Below, in pieces: positions 1-8,693 of a DNA stretch of 64,000 nt. The DNA is taken from the NCBI GenBank assembly GCA_964540815.1, contig CAZIOH010000002.1, positions 1-64,000 of the forward strand, in the 5' to 3' direction. Source of the stretch: CAZIOH01 sp964540815. Lineage in GTDB: Bacteria; Myxococcota_A; Polyangia; Fen-1088. Below the pieces are notes generated by a model. It was not told the DNA's origin, ran no database searches, and worked only from the letters and a program-made list of their open reading frames with translations. A program made the translations under genes and the position numbers. The first letter of the stretch is position 1. Each line of letters starts with the position of its first letter.

Positions 1-54
1 GGGGCGGTCGGGACTGGCGGGGCGGTCGGGACTGGCGGGGCGGTCGGGACCGGC
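1..54 (+). repeat. 18-bp tandem repeat coding Gly-Ala linker
   Basis: Three consecutive 18-bp units (1-18, 19-36, 37-54) differ by one base in the last copy. In frame with the downstream protein they encode GAVGTG three times. This is the low-complexity linker of a secreted protein and may extend upstream of the window. Confidence 0.9.
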
Positions 55-558
55 GGGGCCGCGAGCGTCTTCGCCACCTTGACCAACGCAGCCTTCGACA
101 CTGGAGCCAGTCCGTGGGCACCGGAGTACGGGGCGACCGCCACCTTCGCGCCGAACCGCGACGCGCATGGGAGCGCGGCGTCGGGCGCGCTGGCGGTCAC
201 CAACACGCTCGTGGCTGATGCGGATGGAATCGTCATGACGGGCGCTCGAGAGTGCGTCTCGGTCAAGGCCGGCGGCGCCTATGCGCTGGCCGCGAACGTC
301 TTCCTGCTCGCCGGGCAACCGGCGGCCTCTGCGGGGATCCACGTCCAGTTCTTCGACTCGCAGACCTGCTTCGGCCCACTCGATGGCTCGTACGTCTCGA
401 CACTGGTGACGACCGGCGATGCCTGGGCCTCGATCGGCGGCAGCCTGACGGCGCCGCAGTTTGCCCACTCGATGCTGGTGCGCTTGGTGGTGGAGAAGAC
501 CTTCCGGGCCGCTGCCGCGCAGGCGTTTTTCGACAACCTGTCGCTCGTTGGTCAGTGA
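1..558 (+). CDS. Secreted carbohydrate-binding-like protein, 3' part
   Basis: The 5' end is outside the window; the frame is open from base 1 to the stop at 556-558. The visible part is a GAVGTG-repeat linker (about 20 residues) followed by a domain of about 160 residues. The domain starts with an N-A-A-F-D-T-G segment and ends with a F-F-D-N-L-S-L segment. That beginning and ending are typical of jelly-roll carbohydrate-binding modules of the CBM4/9 type, which open with a sentence-like strand and close on a DN-L strand. The protein is probably exported and the module probably binds a glycan; no catalytic domain is visible. It precedes the cytochrome gene by 11 bp on the same strand, so the two may be co-transcribed. 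Confidence 0.75.
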   Translation, partial: GAVGTGGAVGTGGAVGTGGAASVFATLTNAAFDTGASPWAPEYGATATFAPNRDAHGSAASGALAVTNTLVADADGIVMTGARECVSVKAGGAYALAANVFLLAGQPAASAGIHVQFFDSQTCFGPLDGSYVSTLVTTGDAWASIGGSLTAPQFAHSMLVRLVVEKTFRAAAAQAFFDNLSLVGQ

Positions 559-569
559 AGGAATTTGCG

Positions 570-3500
570 ATGATGGACTGCAGAACCACCGCCGGAAGCG
601 ACGGGGCCACCACCGGAAGCGACGGGGAACGAGGACGAGGACGGGGAATAGCGACGAACTTGGCAGGACGAAGCAGGGGCGGGCTACTCGCTTCGCTGGC
701 GGGCCTCGTGAGCCTCGGGGCGTGCTCGGCGCCAGGGGGGCCCGACTCGGTGACGAGCTGGAACTGGGGTCCGGACGCTGGGTCGACGGGCACTACCCCT
801 GCCGTATCCGCGCTCACCTGCACGCCCGCCCAGGCGTCCATCAGCCTGCCCGCCCGTTCGACGGTGATGGCGGCGGGGTCGACCGGCGGAGACACCAAGG
901 TGTACACGGAGGACGTCTTCAACCTGTTCAAGGGAACCTGCGGCGGGTGCCACGTCTCGGCCAGCCTCGGCAACTTCCACGTCTCGTCGCTCACGTTCGC
1001 GACCGACGTCGACCAGAGGGTCCTCGCCGCCATCGAGTCCGACGATCCGAGCAAGTACATGCCCCCGGCCGGGGCCGGCGGCGCCGCCTACTCCAGCCGC
1101 GCCCCGACCGATCCGATCGTGCAGCTCGCGAACCTGCTCTCGCAGTGGATCGCCCAGGGCCGTCCGGAGGAGCTGTTCACGATCCCCTCGACCACCTCGG
1201 GCACGAGCGGAGCCAGCGGGTACGCGCTCGCCCCGGAGGTGGGGATGCGGCTCACCAACCTCGGCGATTGCATCCCGAGCAAGACCATCGTGGCGTCGAG
1301 CGGCGAGACCATGACCGATCTCGACGCCTTCTTCGCGTCCGCCTCGACCCTCCCCGACACGCTGGCCGAGACCGATCTCACCACGCTCGATGGCACCGCC
1401 CTGGCGGAGACCGGGGTCATCGCCTACTCGCCCCAGTATCCCCTGTGGACCGACGACGCGGGGAAGCTGCGGTACATCCGCGTGCCGCGTGGGAAGTCCA
1501 TCACGTTCGACAAGGCCACCCAGACCTTCGACATCCCGCCCAACACCCGCTTCTACAAGACCTTCCTCAAGAAGGTCATCGACAGCGAGGGGAACGCGCG
1601 CTACCGCAAGCTCGAGACCCGGGTCATCCTGTCGCGCCCGGACAAGTTGCTCGCGGACGGCACCGCCGAGCCCCAGGCGCTCTATGGCACGTACATCTGG
1701 AGCGACGACGAGATGTCGGCGTCGCTGTCGAACGTGCCACTCAACGACCACACCGGCTTCACCGATCGCCTGATCGAGTACACCCTCGACGAGCCGCGGG
1801 CGCAGGCGATCGTCGACAGCATGCCGGCCAACCTCAAGTACGCCATCGAGTTCGGGGCGACCGGGCTCAAGCGACACTACGCCATCCCGGGCAGCCAGCG
1901 CTGTGTGCAGTGCCACATGGGCAGCCCGAGCAAGAGCTTCATCCTCGGCTTCATCCCGCTGCAGATCGCCCGGCGGCCGGACGGGACCGGGGGCTCTTAC
2001 GAATCGACCGGGGCGGACGAGCTGACGCAGCTCCAGCGGTTCATCGACTACGGCCTCATCACCGGGATGACCTCCCCGGCCGACGTGGTCCCGCTCGAGG
2101 ACGCGGAGGGCACCCGCAAGGCCCGCAATCCCCAGGAGCTCCAGGCCCAGGCCTACCTCCTCGGCAACTGCGCCCACTGCCACAACGCCCGCGGGTTCCC
2201 ATCGGTGAAGAGCCCGGCGCTGAAGGACGTGCTCGACTTCATGCCGAGCGCCACCGGCGGCGTCTTTCAGTTCCCGCTGGATCGCATGAGCCCGCTGCGC
2301 AGCCGCGGGATCGACCAGGACGTACCGATCCCCTACCTGACGCCTTCCCTGCGCGAATACCCGGTCGCCTCCGAGCCGACCGCCAACTGGACGCCGAAGT
2401 GGGTGACCTGTCAGGCGAGTCAAGCCAACACCGATCCGAGCGTGGCGTTCCTCTGCCAGGGACGCACCTCGGGCCCGGCCCACCTGTCGGCCCCGTGGAG
2501 GAGCCTCGTCTACCGCAACGTGGACACACCCTTCATGTATGCCGACGATCTGGCCATCTTCCCCCACATGCCCATGAACTCGCCCGGGTACGATTGCCGG
2601 GTTGCGCCCCTCATGGGTGACTGGATGGTGAGCATCCCGGCGGCCCGCAAGAACCCCGAGATCGACGAGGATCGGGTCCCGGCCGGACCGGGCGTGGTGG
2701 TCGACGACAACCCCCAGCCTTACGTCGAGGTGCTGCCGTCCGACCCGGGCTATGCCAAGGCGACCGCGGACGCCGCCGCCCGGCTGGCGGAATACCACGC
2801 GGGCCGCCGCTACAGCTTCTGCCCTGACACCTCGGACATCGTCGACCCCGCGGTCATCGCCGCGGGAGGCGGATACCCGCTGGTGCCCGCGGCCGACGTG
2901 GTCCCGGATCCCGCCAACCCCGGCCAGATCCTCCAACCGAACGTGGGCGTTCCCATCCGGGCGCACTTCGTGGTCACCGATCTGACCGATCCGCTCGGGG
3001 ACTGGTATCCGCGCCGGAGCACCTGGCCCGACGTGCTGGTGAAGGATGTGGTGGACATGTCGGATCTGCCGGTCAGCGCCGACACGCGGGAGATGGAGCT
3101 CGAGGCGCGGCAGACCGTGCTCGACCAGATCGAGGGGGCGACGCTGTCCCCCGAGCTTCGGGCCTATGTCCTGAAGGAGGCGCCGTTCGGGCTCTGGCAG
3201 GCGAGCGCCAGCTGCAACTTCGCCACGGTGCCCAAGGTGGCGGACATCCCCGCGGCGAGCCGGCCCGCCTGGCTGACCGCGGCCGCGCCGGCGGAGACGG
3301 CGCCCGTCTACATGCAGTCGCCCGGGGCGGCGGTCTTCACCAACATCTGCATCAACTGTCACGGTCCCCAGGCCGATTCGAAGGGCCTCCTCGCCGACGC
3401 GCTCTCGAACATGACCGGGGGCACCGGCCGGGTGGCCAACTTCCGCGACGGGCTGTTCGGTCCAGCGGCCATGCCTGGGAGCAACCGCGCGCGGGTCTTC

Positions 3501-4364
3501 GGGCCCTTCGCCACGCAGACGCCGGCGGTCGTGACCGGCGACGACTGGGCCGCGCGGTACATGGCCTGGATGGCCCTCGGCGGGACGTTGATTCACGTGC
3601 CGGATGCCCTGCTCAACATCGTGGCCACCACGCCGGTCGTGGGGGTGCGGCGCTCGCGTCATCTGGCCGCGACGGTGTCCCCCAACATGCTCAAGCTGGC
3701 GCAGGCCCTGTGCGCGCAGGTCCTGGTGCCCGACGACGTCGGCGAGAGCCCCAGGCTCGACGAGTTCTTCTTCAACCACGGGCGCTTCGACTGGAGCAAC
3801 CAGACCGGGCTCATCGACGTCAACGGCGACGCGCAGATGTGGCAGACCCTGTGCTCGATGGGCAACCGCACGGTGGTCCGGGTCCCCTGGGTGGCGAGCT
3901 GGAACATGGTGGGGCAGATCCCGCCGTCGATCGTCCCGGCGGAGTCGCTGTACTACGGCGACGGCGGGGCTTATCCGCCGGATGCGCCGGTCCTCGACGA
4001 TCGGGGCCACGTCACGCTCGGAATACAATCCGAAAACACCATGCCGATGTGCTTCCGCCGGCCGACCGATCCGGTGCAGCGGGCGCTGGCCGACCAGTAC
4101 CTGGCGGCGCATGCGATCGGTGGCATGGGCGGCCCGACCATCCCCTACTGCCCGGACAGCCTGTTCGCCGACCCGACGCTGAAGCTCGAAAGTCAGATGA
4201 ACGACATGGTGCCCGGGGGCTACCAGCTCGTCGGGGCAGACCGGTGGGCCGCCCGAGGGGCCATCAACGCGGGCTTCGCGGTCTTCCTCTACCTCGACCA
4301 GCTGGTGCGGGGCCAGGTGACCCCGAAGCCCCCCTACAACCACTGCGAACAGCTCGCTCCCTGA
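570..4364 (+). CDS. Four-haem-motif secreted lipoprotein, TIGR03806 (SO_2930)-like
   Basis: 1,264 residues from the ATG at 570, which has an AAGGAA ribosome site six bases upstream. The lipobox (SLGAC, Cys52) lies unusually far in; a TTG at 660 would give a normal 22-residue lipoprotein signal and is a real alternative start. Four CXXCH motifs begin at residues 124 (CGGCH), 445 (CVQCH), 534 (CAHCH) and 927 (CINCH). Residues about 260-560 resemble the SO_2930/TIGR03806 di-haem family: a Y-P-L-W-T-D-D segment, an IPPNTRFYKTF segment, a KLETR segment and the haem-bearing RCVQCH region. The C-terminal third carries a further haem region and looks like an added cytochrome domain. Expected location is the outer membrane or cell surface; redox partners are unknown. 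Confidence 0.85.
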   Translation: MMDCRTTAGSDGATTGSDGERGRGRGIATNLAGRSRGGLLASLAGLVSLGACSAPGGPDSVTSWNWGPDAGSTGTTPAVSALTCTPAQASISLPARSTVMAAGSTGGDTKVYTEDVFNLFKGTCGGCHVSASLGNFHVSSLTFATDVDQRVLAAIESDDPSKYMPPAGAGGAAYSSRAPTDPIVQLANLLSQWIAQGRPEELFTIPSTTSGTSGASGYALAPEVGMRLTNLGDCIPSKTIVASSGETMTDLDAFFASASTLPDTLAETDLTTLDGTALAETGVIAYSPQYPLWTDDAGKLRYIRVPRGKSITFDKATQTFDIPPNTRFYKTFLKKVIDSEGNARYRKLETRVILSRPDKLLADGTAEPQALYGTYIWSDDEMSASLSNVPLNDHTGFTDRLIEYTLDEPRAQAIVDSMPANLKYAIEFGATGLKRHYAIPGSQRCVQCHMGSPSKSFILGFIPLQIARRPDGTGGSYESTGADELTQLQRFIDYGLITGMTSPADVVPLEDAEGTRKARNPQELQAQAYLLGNCAHCHNARGFPSVKSPALKDVLDFMPSATGGVFQFPLDRMSPLRSRGIDQDVPIPYLTPSLREYPVASEPTANWTPKWVTCQASQANTDPSVAFLCQGRTSGPAHLSAPWRSLVYRNVDTPFMYADDLAIFPHMPMNSPGYDCRVAPLMGDWMVSIPAARKNPEIDEDRVPAGPGVVVDDNPQPYVEVLPSDPGYAKATADAAARLAEYHAGRRYSFCPDTSDIVDPAVIAAGGGYPLVPAADVVPDPANPGQILQPNVGVPIRAHFVVTDLTDPLGDWYPRRSTWPDVLVKDVVDMSDLPVSADTREMELEARQTVLDQIEGATLSPELRAYVLKEAPFGLWQASASCNFATVPKVADIPAASRPAWLTAAAPAETAPVYMQSPGAAVFTNICINCHGPQADSKGLLADALSNMTGGTGRVANFRDGLFGPAAMPGSNRARVFGPFATQTPAVVTGDDWAARYMAWMALGGTLIHVPDALLNIVATTPVVGVRRSRHLAATVSPNMLKLAQALCAQVLVPDDVGESPRLDEFFFNHGRFDWSNQTGLIDVNGDAQMWQTLCSMGNRTVVRVPWVASWNMVGQIPPSIVPAESLYYGDGGAYPPDAPVLDDRGHVTLGIQSENTMPMCFRRPTDPVQRALADQYLAAHAIGGMGGPTIPYCPDSLFADPTLKLESQMNDMVPGGYQLVGADRWAARGAINAGFAVFLYLDQLVRGQVTPKPPYNHCEQLAP

Positions 4365-4420
4365 CGTCGTGGCGGGGCAGCGGCGGAGTGAAATGGGGGC
4401 GGGGCTCGCCTTTCAATCTC

Positions 4421-4472
4421 ATCCCATCGCCCCGCGGGAGCGGGGATAGGGTCAGGGAGAGGGGCCCCACTT
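4421..4472. repeat. REP-like intergenic hairpin
   Basis: A perfect 6-bp stem (CCCCGC at 4430-4435, GCGGGG at 4440-4445) closes a GGGA loop and is followed by a GGGTCAGGGAGAGGGG tail. This resembles the widespread bacterial intergenic repeats with CCCTCACCC/CTCTCCC arms around a GC-rich hairpin. It lies in the 239-bp gap between convergent genes. I see no second copy in the window. Confidence 0.45.
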
Positions 4473-4562
4473 CATTGCGATGTTTCACCGCGAGGTACCC
4501 TGTTCACATCTCGCGGATCAGGCGAGTGGAGCGCGGCTTTGCCGCGCGGAGCGAGAGGGGCG

Positions 4563-4597
4563 CGGGGAGGTGCGAGCGGCAGCGAGCCACCTCCCCG
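4563..4597. terminator. Inverted repeat between convergent genes
   Basis: Perfect 10-bp arms CGGGGAGGTG (4563-4572) and CACCTCCCCG (4588-4597) enclose a 15-base loop just beyond the end of the minus-strand iron cluster. There is no T-run on either side, so it is at best a weak terminator or an RNA-stabilising hairpin. Confidence 0.35.
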
Positions 4598-4603
4598 ATA
4601 CAA

Positions 4604-5512
4604 TCAAAAGTCGAGGCCGATGACGGTGCGCACCCAGAAGCGACCGAAGGCGTCGCCGGGGACCGGTGGCTCGGGCGCCGCCACGGCGCGGTCGAGGTTC
4701 GAGACGCGGAGGTAGACGCCGGTCGTCCACCACAGGCGTCCGAGATCGAGCATGACCGTGGGGCCCACGTACACGTGCGGCCCGAGGTTGAAGGGGCGCG
4801 GTCCCGAGAGATCGTCGGGGACCTCCGCCCGCATCCACCCCTCGAGGCCGAGGTGAACCCAGGCGCTCGACGCGTGGCTCAGGCCGAAGGTGGGGTTGAG
4901 GACCCACTCTCGCGCGCCTTCGAAGTAGAACTCGCGCTCGACCGTGAGGTTGGCGATGAGGCGCAGCCGGCCGATGCGCCGTTGCAGGATCAGCTTGCCC
5001 TCGAGCTCCACCTCGCGCTCGTTCTCGGCGAGCTCGCCGTACACGGCGACGTCGATCGGCCAGGCGCCCGGATCGGCGAGGGCATAACGCAGGCGTTGCT
5101 TGGCCCCGTTACCCTCGGGCAGCGCGGGCACGGCGGTCGCGCGATCCCCCGCGTTCGGGACGAAGGTGAAGTAGAGCGCCAGCTCGAGCCGGTCGGTGAG
5201 GCCGTACTCGATCTCGGTCTGCAGCTGGGTGGCGTCGTACCAGATCGCGTTGCCGGCGCTCGAGAGGGCGCGGATGGGGATGAAGTCGAGGAACTGCTCG
5301 ATCTCGCCGGTGCCCTGTCGGAGGGACTCGGAGGGATAGGTGAAGGGCAGCGGCCGCGGGTTGGCCCGCACCGGGCGGTCCGCCAGCAGCAGGAGCGTGC
5401 CAGCGAGCACCAAGCCGAGCCCCGCCCGCCCGCTCGCGGACACGAGCGCGCGAACGGGCTCGCTTGGGCCGATGGTCGGCGTCCCGGCCCGAGCGAAGTC
5501 GATCTCAACCAT
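4604..5512 (-). CDS. Putative outer-membrane beta-barrel protein
   Basis: 302 residues with a hydrophobic export signal (about residues 28-50, ending near V-R-A-N). The rest consists of alternating amphipathic strands, many starting or ending in aromatic residues, and the chain finishes in Phe, as expected for an outer-membrane barrel. I cannot assign a named family with certainty. The ATG overlaps the stop of the P460-like gene by 8 bp, so it is the last gene of the minus-strand iron/haem operon. It may be the outer-membrane component of that system. Confidence 0.65.
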   Translation of the reverse strand: MVEIDFARAGTPTIGPSEPVRALVSASGRAGLGLVLAGTLLLLADRPVRANPRPLPFTYPSESLRQGTGEIEQFLDFIPIRALSSAGNAIWYDATQLQTEIEYGLTDRLELALYFTFVPNAGDRATAVPALPEGNGAKQRLRYALADPGAWPIDVAVYGELAENEREVELEGKLILQRRIGRLRLIANLTVEREFYFEGAREWVLNPTFGLSHASSAWVHLGLEGWMRAEVPDDLSGPRPFNLGPHVYVGPTVMLDLGRLWWTTGVYLRVSNLDRAVAAPEPPVPGDAFGRFWVRTVIGLDF

Positions 5513-6188
5513 GGCTCGGAGCCTCCTCGTCGCCGCCGTCCATCACAGGCGCTCCGGCATCCGGGGTCGGCGTCACGGCGGCGGGCACGCCCGGGAGCTG
5601 CAGCCAGGGCGACAGCACGTCGTCGTTGGCCTTGGCGGTGGCGTGGCAGGGATTGCAGCCGCTGGCGGGATCGCCCCCGTACTTCTCGCCGGCGGGCGGG
5701 CCGACCCCGTGCCACTTGATCGCGATGCCGTTCGAGCCCTCCTCGAGCTCGAACCACTCCCAGCCCGCGGCCCCGGCCAGGTTGTAACCGCTGCCGCGCT
5801 TGGCGCGCGCGAAGATCTGCCCGTCGACCGCCGTGACCTTGACGATCATGGTGCCGACCGGGAACGAGGTGGCGTCGGCGGGTGGTGGTTGATTGATGTA
5901 GACGGTGCGCCGGCCCGCGACGTGGGTCGAGCCCGCGGCGACCGGATTGTCGACCGAGTGGGACGGCCAGGTCCGGAAGGTTGCGAAGTCGCTGGCGAAG
6001 GCGATGAACGTCGCCCCGGCGTCGACGTCGTTGTCGGTGTTGCCCGCGGCGGCGCCGCATCCGGCGGGCCCGGCCGCGATCGCGCCGAGTCCGCAGGCCC
6101 CGAGCCGCGCGGCCCACAGCGCGCGGGCAGGCCACCCCGCGAATCCCGTGCGAGGTGGTGGCGGTGCGGTGCGAGCCACGAGAATCAC
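5505..6188 (-). CDS. Cytochrome P460-like haem protein
   Basis: 227 residues from a GTG that overlaps the imelysin stop (GTGA). A signal peptide region (about residues 10-45) contains candidate lipobox Cys residues. The mature part matches the cytochrome P460 family: an F-R-T-W-P-S segment, an RTVYIN segment, a FPVGTMIVK strand, a GWEWFEL strand and a C-terminal CNPCH haem-attachment motif (Cys178, Cys181, His182). In characterised family members this haem oxidises hydroxylamine or binds NO; the substrate here is unknown. It sits between imelysin and the barrel protein in a translationally coupled string, a position often held by DUF1513-type proteins in related iron clusters. Confidence 0.8.
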   Translation of the reverse strand: MILVARTAPPPPRTGFAGWPARALWAARLGACGLGAIAAGPAGCGAAAGNTDNDVDAGATFIAFASDFATFRTWPSHSVDNPVAAGSTHVAGRRTVYINQPPPADATSFPVGTMIVKVTAVDGQIFARAKRGSGYNLAGAAGWEWFELEEGSNGIAIKWHGVGPPAGEKYGGDPASGCNPCHATAKANDDVLSPWLQLPGVPAAVTPTPDAGAPVMDGGDEEAPSHG

Positions 6189-7282
6189 TGGGCCTCGAAT
6201 CCGGGGATCCCGAGCAACGCCGCACCCTGGTTCATGTTCCGCACCACGGAACCCGCCATGCTCGGATCGACCGCCTGGTGCACGGCCTCGTACAGCCCGC
6301 CGAAGGGTGTTTGCAGATCGTCGGCGGAGGGGGCCTCGGCGCTCCAGGTGGAGGGCGGCGCCGGGATGGCGTCCCCCGTCACCGAGGCGTAGATGATCCC
6401 GAGGGCTCCGAACCCCGCCATGATCGTGCCGTCCACGTTGGTCCCGGCGGGCAACCCTGCGGCGGCCGGCCGAGATCGCAGCCAGTCGCGGAAGAGGCCG
6501 TAGATTGTCCTGGTTCCGTCGAGGTTTGCGCGCAGATCGGCCATCGTTCGCTGCGAGTAGCGGGACTCCTCCTCGCCCGAGGCGGCGTTGTTCACCTTCT
6601 CCTGCTGCTCGTGCATGAGGCCGATCAGGCCCTCGAAAGCGCCCGAGACGTCGAGGTTGGTGAGGGCGCTCCAGCCGTCGAGCAGGGCCTGGGTGTCGGT
6701 CACGAGCTGCGCGGCGAGGCCGGCCTTGAGCTCGGTGGCCTCGGCCTCGGTGGCGGGGAAGGCGGCGGGCACGTAGCCGGGCAGGGTCGCCTCGAAGGTG
6801 ACCACCCGCGCGGGGATGACGTCGGAGTAAAGGATGCGCTCGATGGCGTGCATGCCGGTGACCCCCTTGCCGTCGAAGAGATCCGCGTCGCCAGCGGGCC
6901 CGAGGGTCGCCAGGAATCCATCGTAGCGCTCGTCGATCGCGAGGTCGGCGTCCGGAAAGATGGGCGCGATCGCGCCCTCGACGTGCTCGTAGGTGGTGCG
7001 CGCCTGAACCCAGGCCGCCTTCATGGCGGCGATGGCGGTCGCGTCGGCGGTGCCGTCCCATCCTCGCCCGGTCGGGCTGGGGGCCGCCGCCTGCAGCTTC
7101 ACGGCGGCCTGGTTGAGGGTGAGGAGATCGGCGCGCAGTGTTTGCTGCATGCTCCTCGCCACGGAGGCCTGATCGGAGCCGCTGCCCGCCGATGAGCTCC
7201 CACAGCCCGAGGCGGCGATGCAGGCGAGGCCGGCGGCGATTCGGGCGGGGTTCGAGAGGGCGGATCTCGCGGGAATCGGCAT
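6185..7282 (-). CDS. Imelysin family lipoprotein (peptidase M75-like)
   Basis: 365 residues from the ATG at 7282. Signal peptide with lipobox AASGC places it on a membrane surface. The imelysin signature GxHxxE is present as G-M-H-A-I-E (His145, Glu148), in the usual surroundings (H-A-I-E-R-I-L-Y). Imelysins are periplasmic or surface proteins of bacterial iron uptake; despite the M75 name, proteolytic activity is doubtful and the motif probably binds iron or haem. The gene lies 31 bp after the di-haem oxidoreductase and its stop overlaps the P460-like start, so it is part of the same iron-regulated operon. Confidence 0.9.
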   Translation of the reverse strand: MPIPARSALSNPARIAAGLACIAASGCGSSSAGSGSDQASVARSMQQTLRADLLTLNQAAVKLQAAAPSPTGRGWDGTADATAIAAMKAAWVQARTTYEHVEGAIAPIFPDADLAIDERYDGFLATLGPAGDADLFDGKGVTGMHAIERILYSDVIPARVVTFEATLPGYVPAAFPATEAEATELKAGLAAQLVTDTQALLDGWSALTNLDVSGAFEGLIGLMHEQQEKVNNAASGEEESRYSQRTMADLRANLDGTRTIYGLFRDWLRSRPAAAGLPAGTNVDGTIMAGFGALGIIYASVTGDAIPAPPSTWSAEAPSADDLQTPFGGLYEAVHQAVDPSMAGSVVRNMNQGAALLGIPGFEAQ

Positions 7283-7313
7283 GGGCAGTCCTCGAGGGTG
7301 ACTGGGTGGGGTG

Positions 7314-8594
7314 TCAGAGCGTGGAGACGAACTGCACGATGGCCTGCTGATCGGCCGGGGACAGGGCCTCGAAGGCGGCCACGCTGGCGTTGGCCTCCGA
7401 GCCAGCTCCGGCGTGCCCCCGCACGGCGTCCGCGATGGTGGTGGCCCGGCCATCGTGCAGGAATGCATGGTTGAAGCGCAGCCCGATGAGGGGGGCCGTC
7501 CGCCAGTCCCGCGGGCCGGCCTCGCCCTCGACGATGCCGTCGGCGAGCGCGTCCCCGAGATCGTGCAGGAGCAGATCGCTGTAGATGGGTGCGTCGATCC
7601 CGGCCAGCGGCGCGAGCGGGTAGTCCGCGCGGGTCTTCAGCGACGGCGTGTGGCAGCCGCTGCACGCGAGCGCGTCGAAGAGCTGCGCGCCCTGGGTCAC
7701 TGCGGCCCCGGTGGCGCGCCGGGGGATGGCGGTCATGCGCACGTAGAGGGCCCGCTCGTTCACGCTGTCGATGCCGACGTCGATGCCCGGCTTGAGATCG
7801 TCGGTGAGGCCATCCGGGTTCGGGATCTCGGTGGGCCTGAGGGGGCTCGTGATGCCCATGTCCCCCTGAAGGGCGTCGGCGGTGAACTCGTCGATGGCGC
7901 TGATGCGGGCCTTGAGGCCGAACCGGCCAATGACCGCGTCGCCGGGCTGGTGGGCATGGAAGCTGGTGTCGGGGTTGGGCGCGGCCGAGGCGGTGACGTG
8001 GTTGACGCGGCCGTGAATGCCGTCCGAGCGCAGGGCCTCTTCGGCGGCGACGCGCTCGATCTCGCTGTCGGAGATGGCCTCGAGGTAGCCGCGGCCGAGG
8101 ATCGGCGGACCGAGCCGGATCGTGACCTTGACGCTCGCGTCGGCGGCTGGAGGCCCGATCGGCGTGGTGGCCCCGGCCGTCATCAAGGGGTGCACGGTGT
8201 GTCCGAAGGGCAGGGCGGACTGGTCGGCGGCCGGGGTGATCCCGTCGGCCTCGACCACCACCATCTTCAGCACCAGCCCCGGACCGCGCGCGCCCGCGTC
8301 GTGACAGCTCGCGCAGGCCGGGCGGGTGTAGAGGGGGCCGAGGCCATCGCCGTCGCGCAGCGTGAGATCGAAGAGCGCGTCGCCACTGGCGAAGGTGTCG
8401 CGCTGCGCGGTGGTGAGCCCGGCCACCGGAACGTCGAAGAGATCGTCGGTGCCGAACACGGTGGCCATCGCGGCGGCGCTCGGTCGTCCGGGCGGCGCGC
8501 CTGGAGACGACCCGCCGCAGCCCGTGGACGTGACCGCGGGCAAGACCGACAAGGCCGACGAGAACCAGAACCGCAAACTCAGCCAGGTCCGCAT
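7314..8594 (-). CDS. Di-haem oxidoreductase lipoprotein (DHOR, COG3488)
   Basis: 426 residues from the ATG at 8594; lipobox VTSTGC (Cys26). Two haem motifs are present: CASCH (Cys94, Cys97, His98) and CSGCH (Cys311, Cys314, His315). The DHOR family (often annotated thiol oxidoreductase-like) is recognised by GRGYLEAI, GRFGLKA, a D-M-G-I-T segment and the C-terminal FLHDGRA. Such proteins pair with imelysins in iron-acquisition loci and are distant relatives of MauG/cytochrome c peroxidases. The Fur-box match lies 27 bp upstream of the start, and the TonB receptor gene 99 bp upstream, on the same strand. Confidence 0.9.
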   Translation of the reverse strand: MRTWLSLRFWFSSALSVLPAVTSTGCGGSSPGAPPGRPSAAAMATVFGTDDLFDVPVAGLTTAQRDTFASGDALFDLTLRDGDGLGPLYTRPACASCHDAGARGPGLVLKMVVVEADGITPAADQSALPFGHTVHPLMTAGATTPIGPPAADASVKVTIRLGPPILGRGYLEAISDSEIERVAAEEALRSDGIHGRVNHVTASAAPNPDTSFHAHQPGDAVIGRFGLKARISAIDEFTADALQGDMGITSPLRPTEIPNPDGLTDDLKPGIDVGIDSVNERALYVRMTAIPRRATGAAVTQGAQLFDALACSGCHTPSLKTRADYPLAPLAGIDAPIYSDLLLHDLGDALADGIVEGEAGPRDWRTAPLIGLRFNHAFLHDGRATTIADAVRGHAGAGSEANASVAAFEALSPADQQAIVQFVSTL

Positions 8595-8617
8595 GACGAG
8601 CTTCGAGGGTAATTGGT

Positions 8618-8642
8618 ATTGATAATCAAAGTCAATATCAAT
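8618..8642 (-). promoter_or_regulatory. Fur box (iron-responsive operator)
   Basis: An AT-rich palindrome in very GC-rich DNA, with arms ATTGATA (8618-8624) and TATCAAT (8636-8642). The 19-mer at 8621-8639 matches the classical Fur consensus (three GATAAT-type units) at 15 of 19 positions by my count. It lies between the TonB receptor and the di-haem oxidoreductase, in the right place to repress the oxidoreductase-imelysin-P460 string when iron is plentiful. Confidence 0.75.
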
Positions 8643-8693
8643 TCGGCTGCGCCTGGGGAAGCGCAGGGGGCCGGGCAATCAGGGGCCGGGCAA

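Noticed and set aside
684..4343. A 1,219-codon minus-strand open frame
   Set aside because: It mirrors the four-haem gene, shows biased Arg/Gly/Val composition and no motif; a shadow frame.
4604..6188. DUF1513 as the expected partner in the imelysin cluster
   Set aside because: The gene in that position has P460-type motifs and CNPCH, not DUF1513 features.
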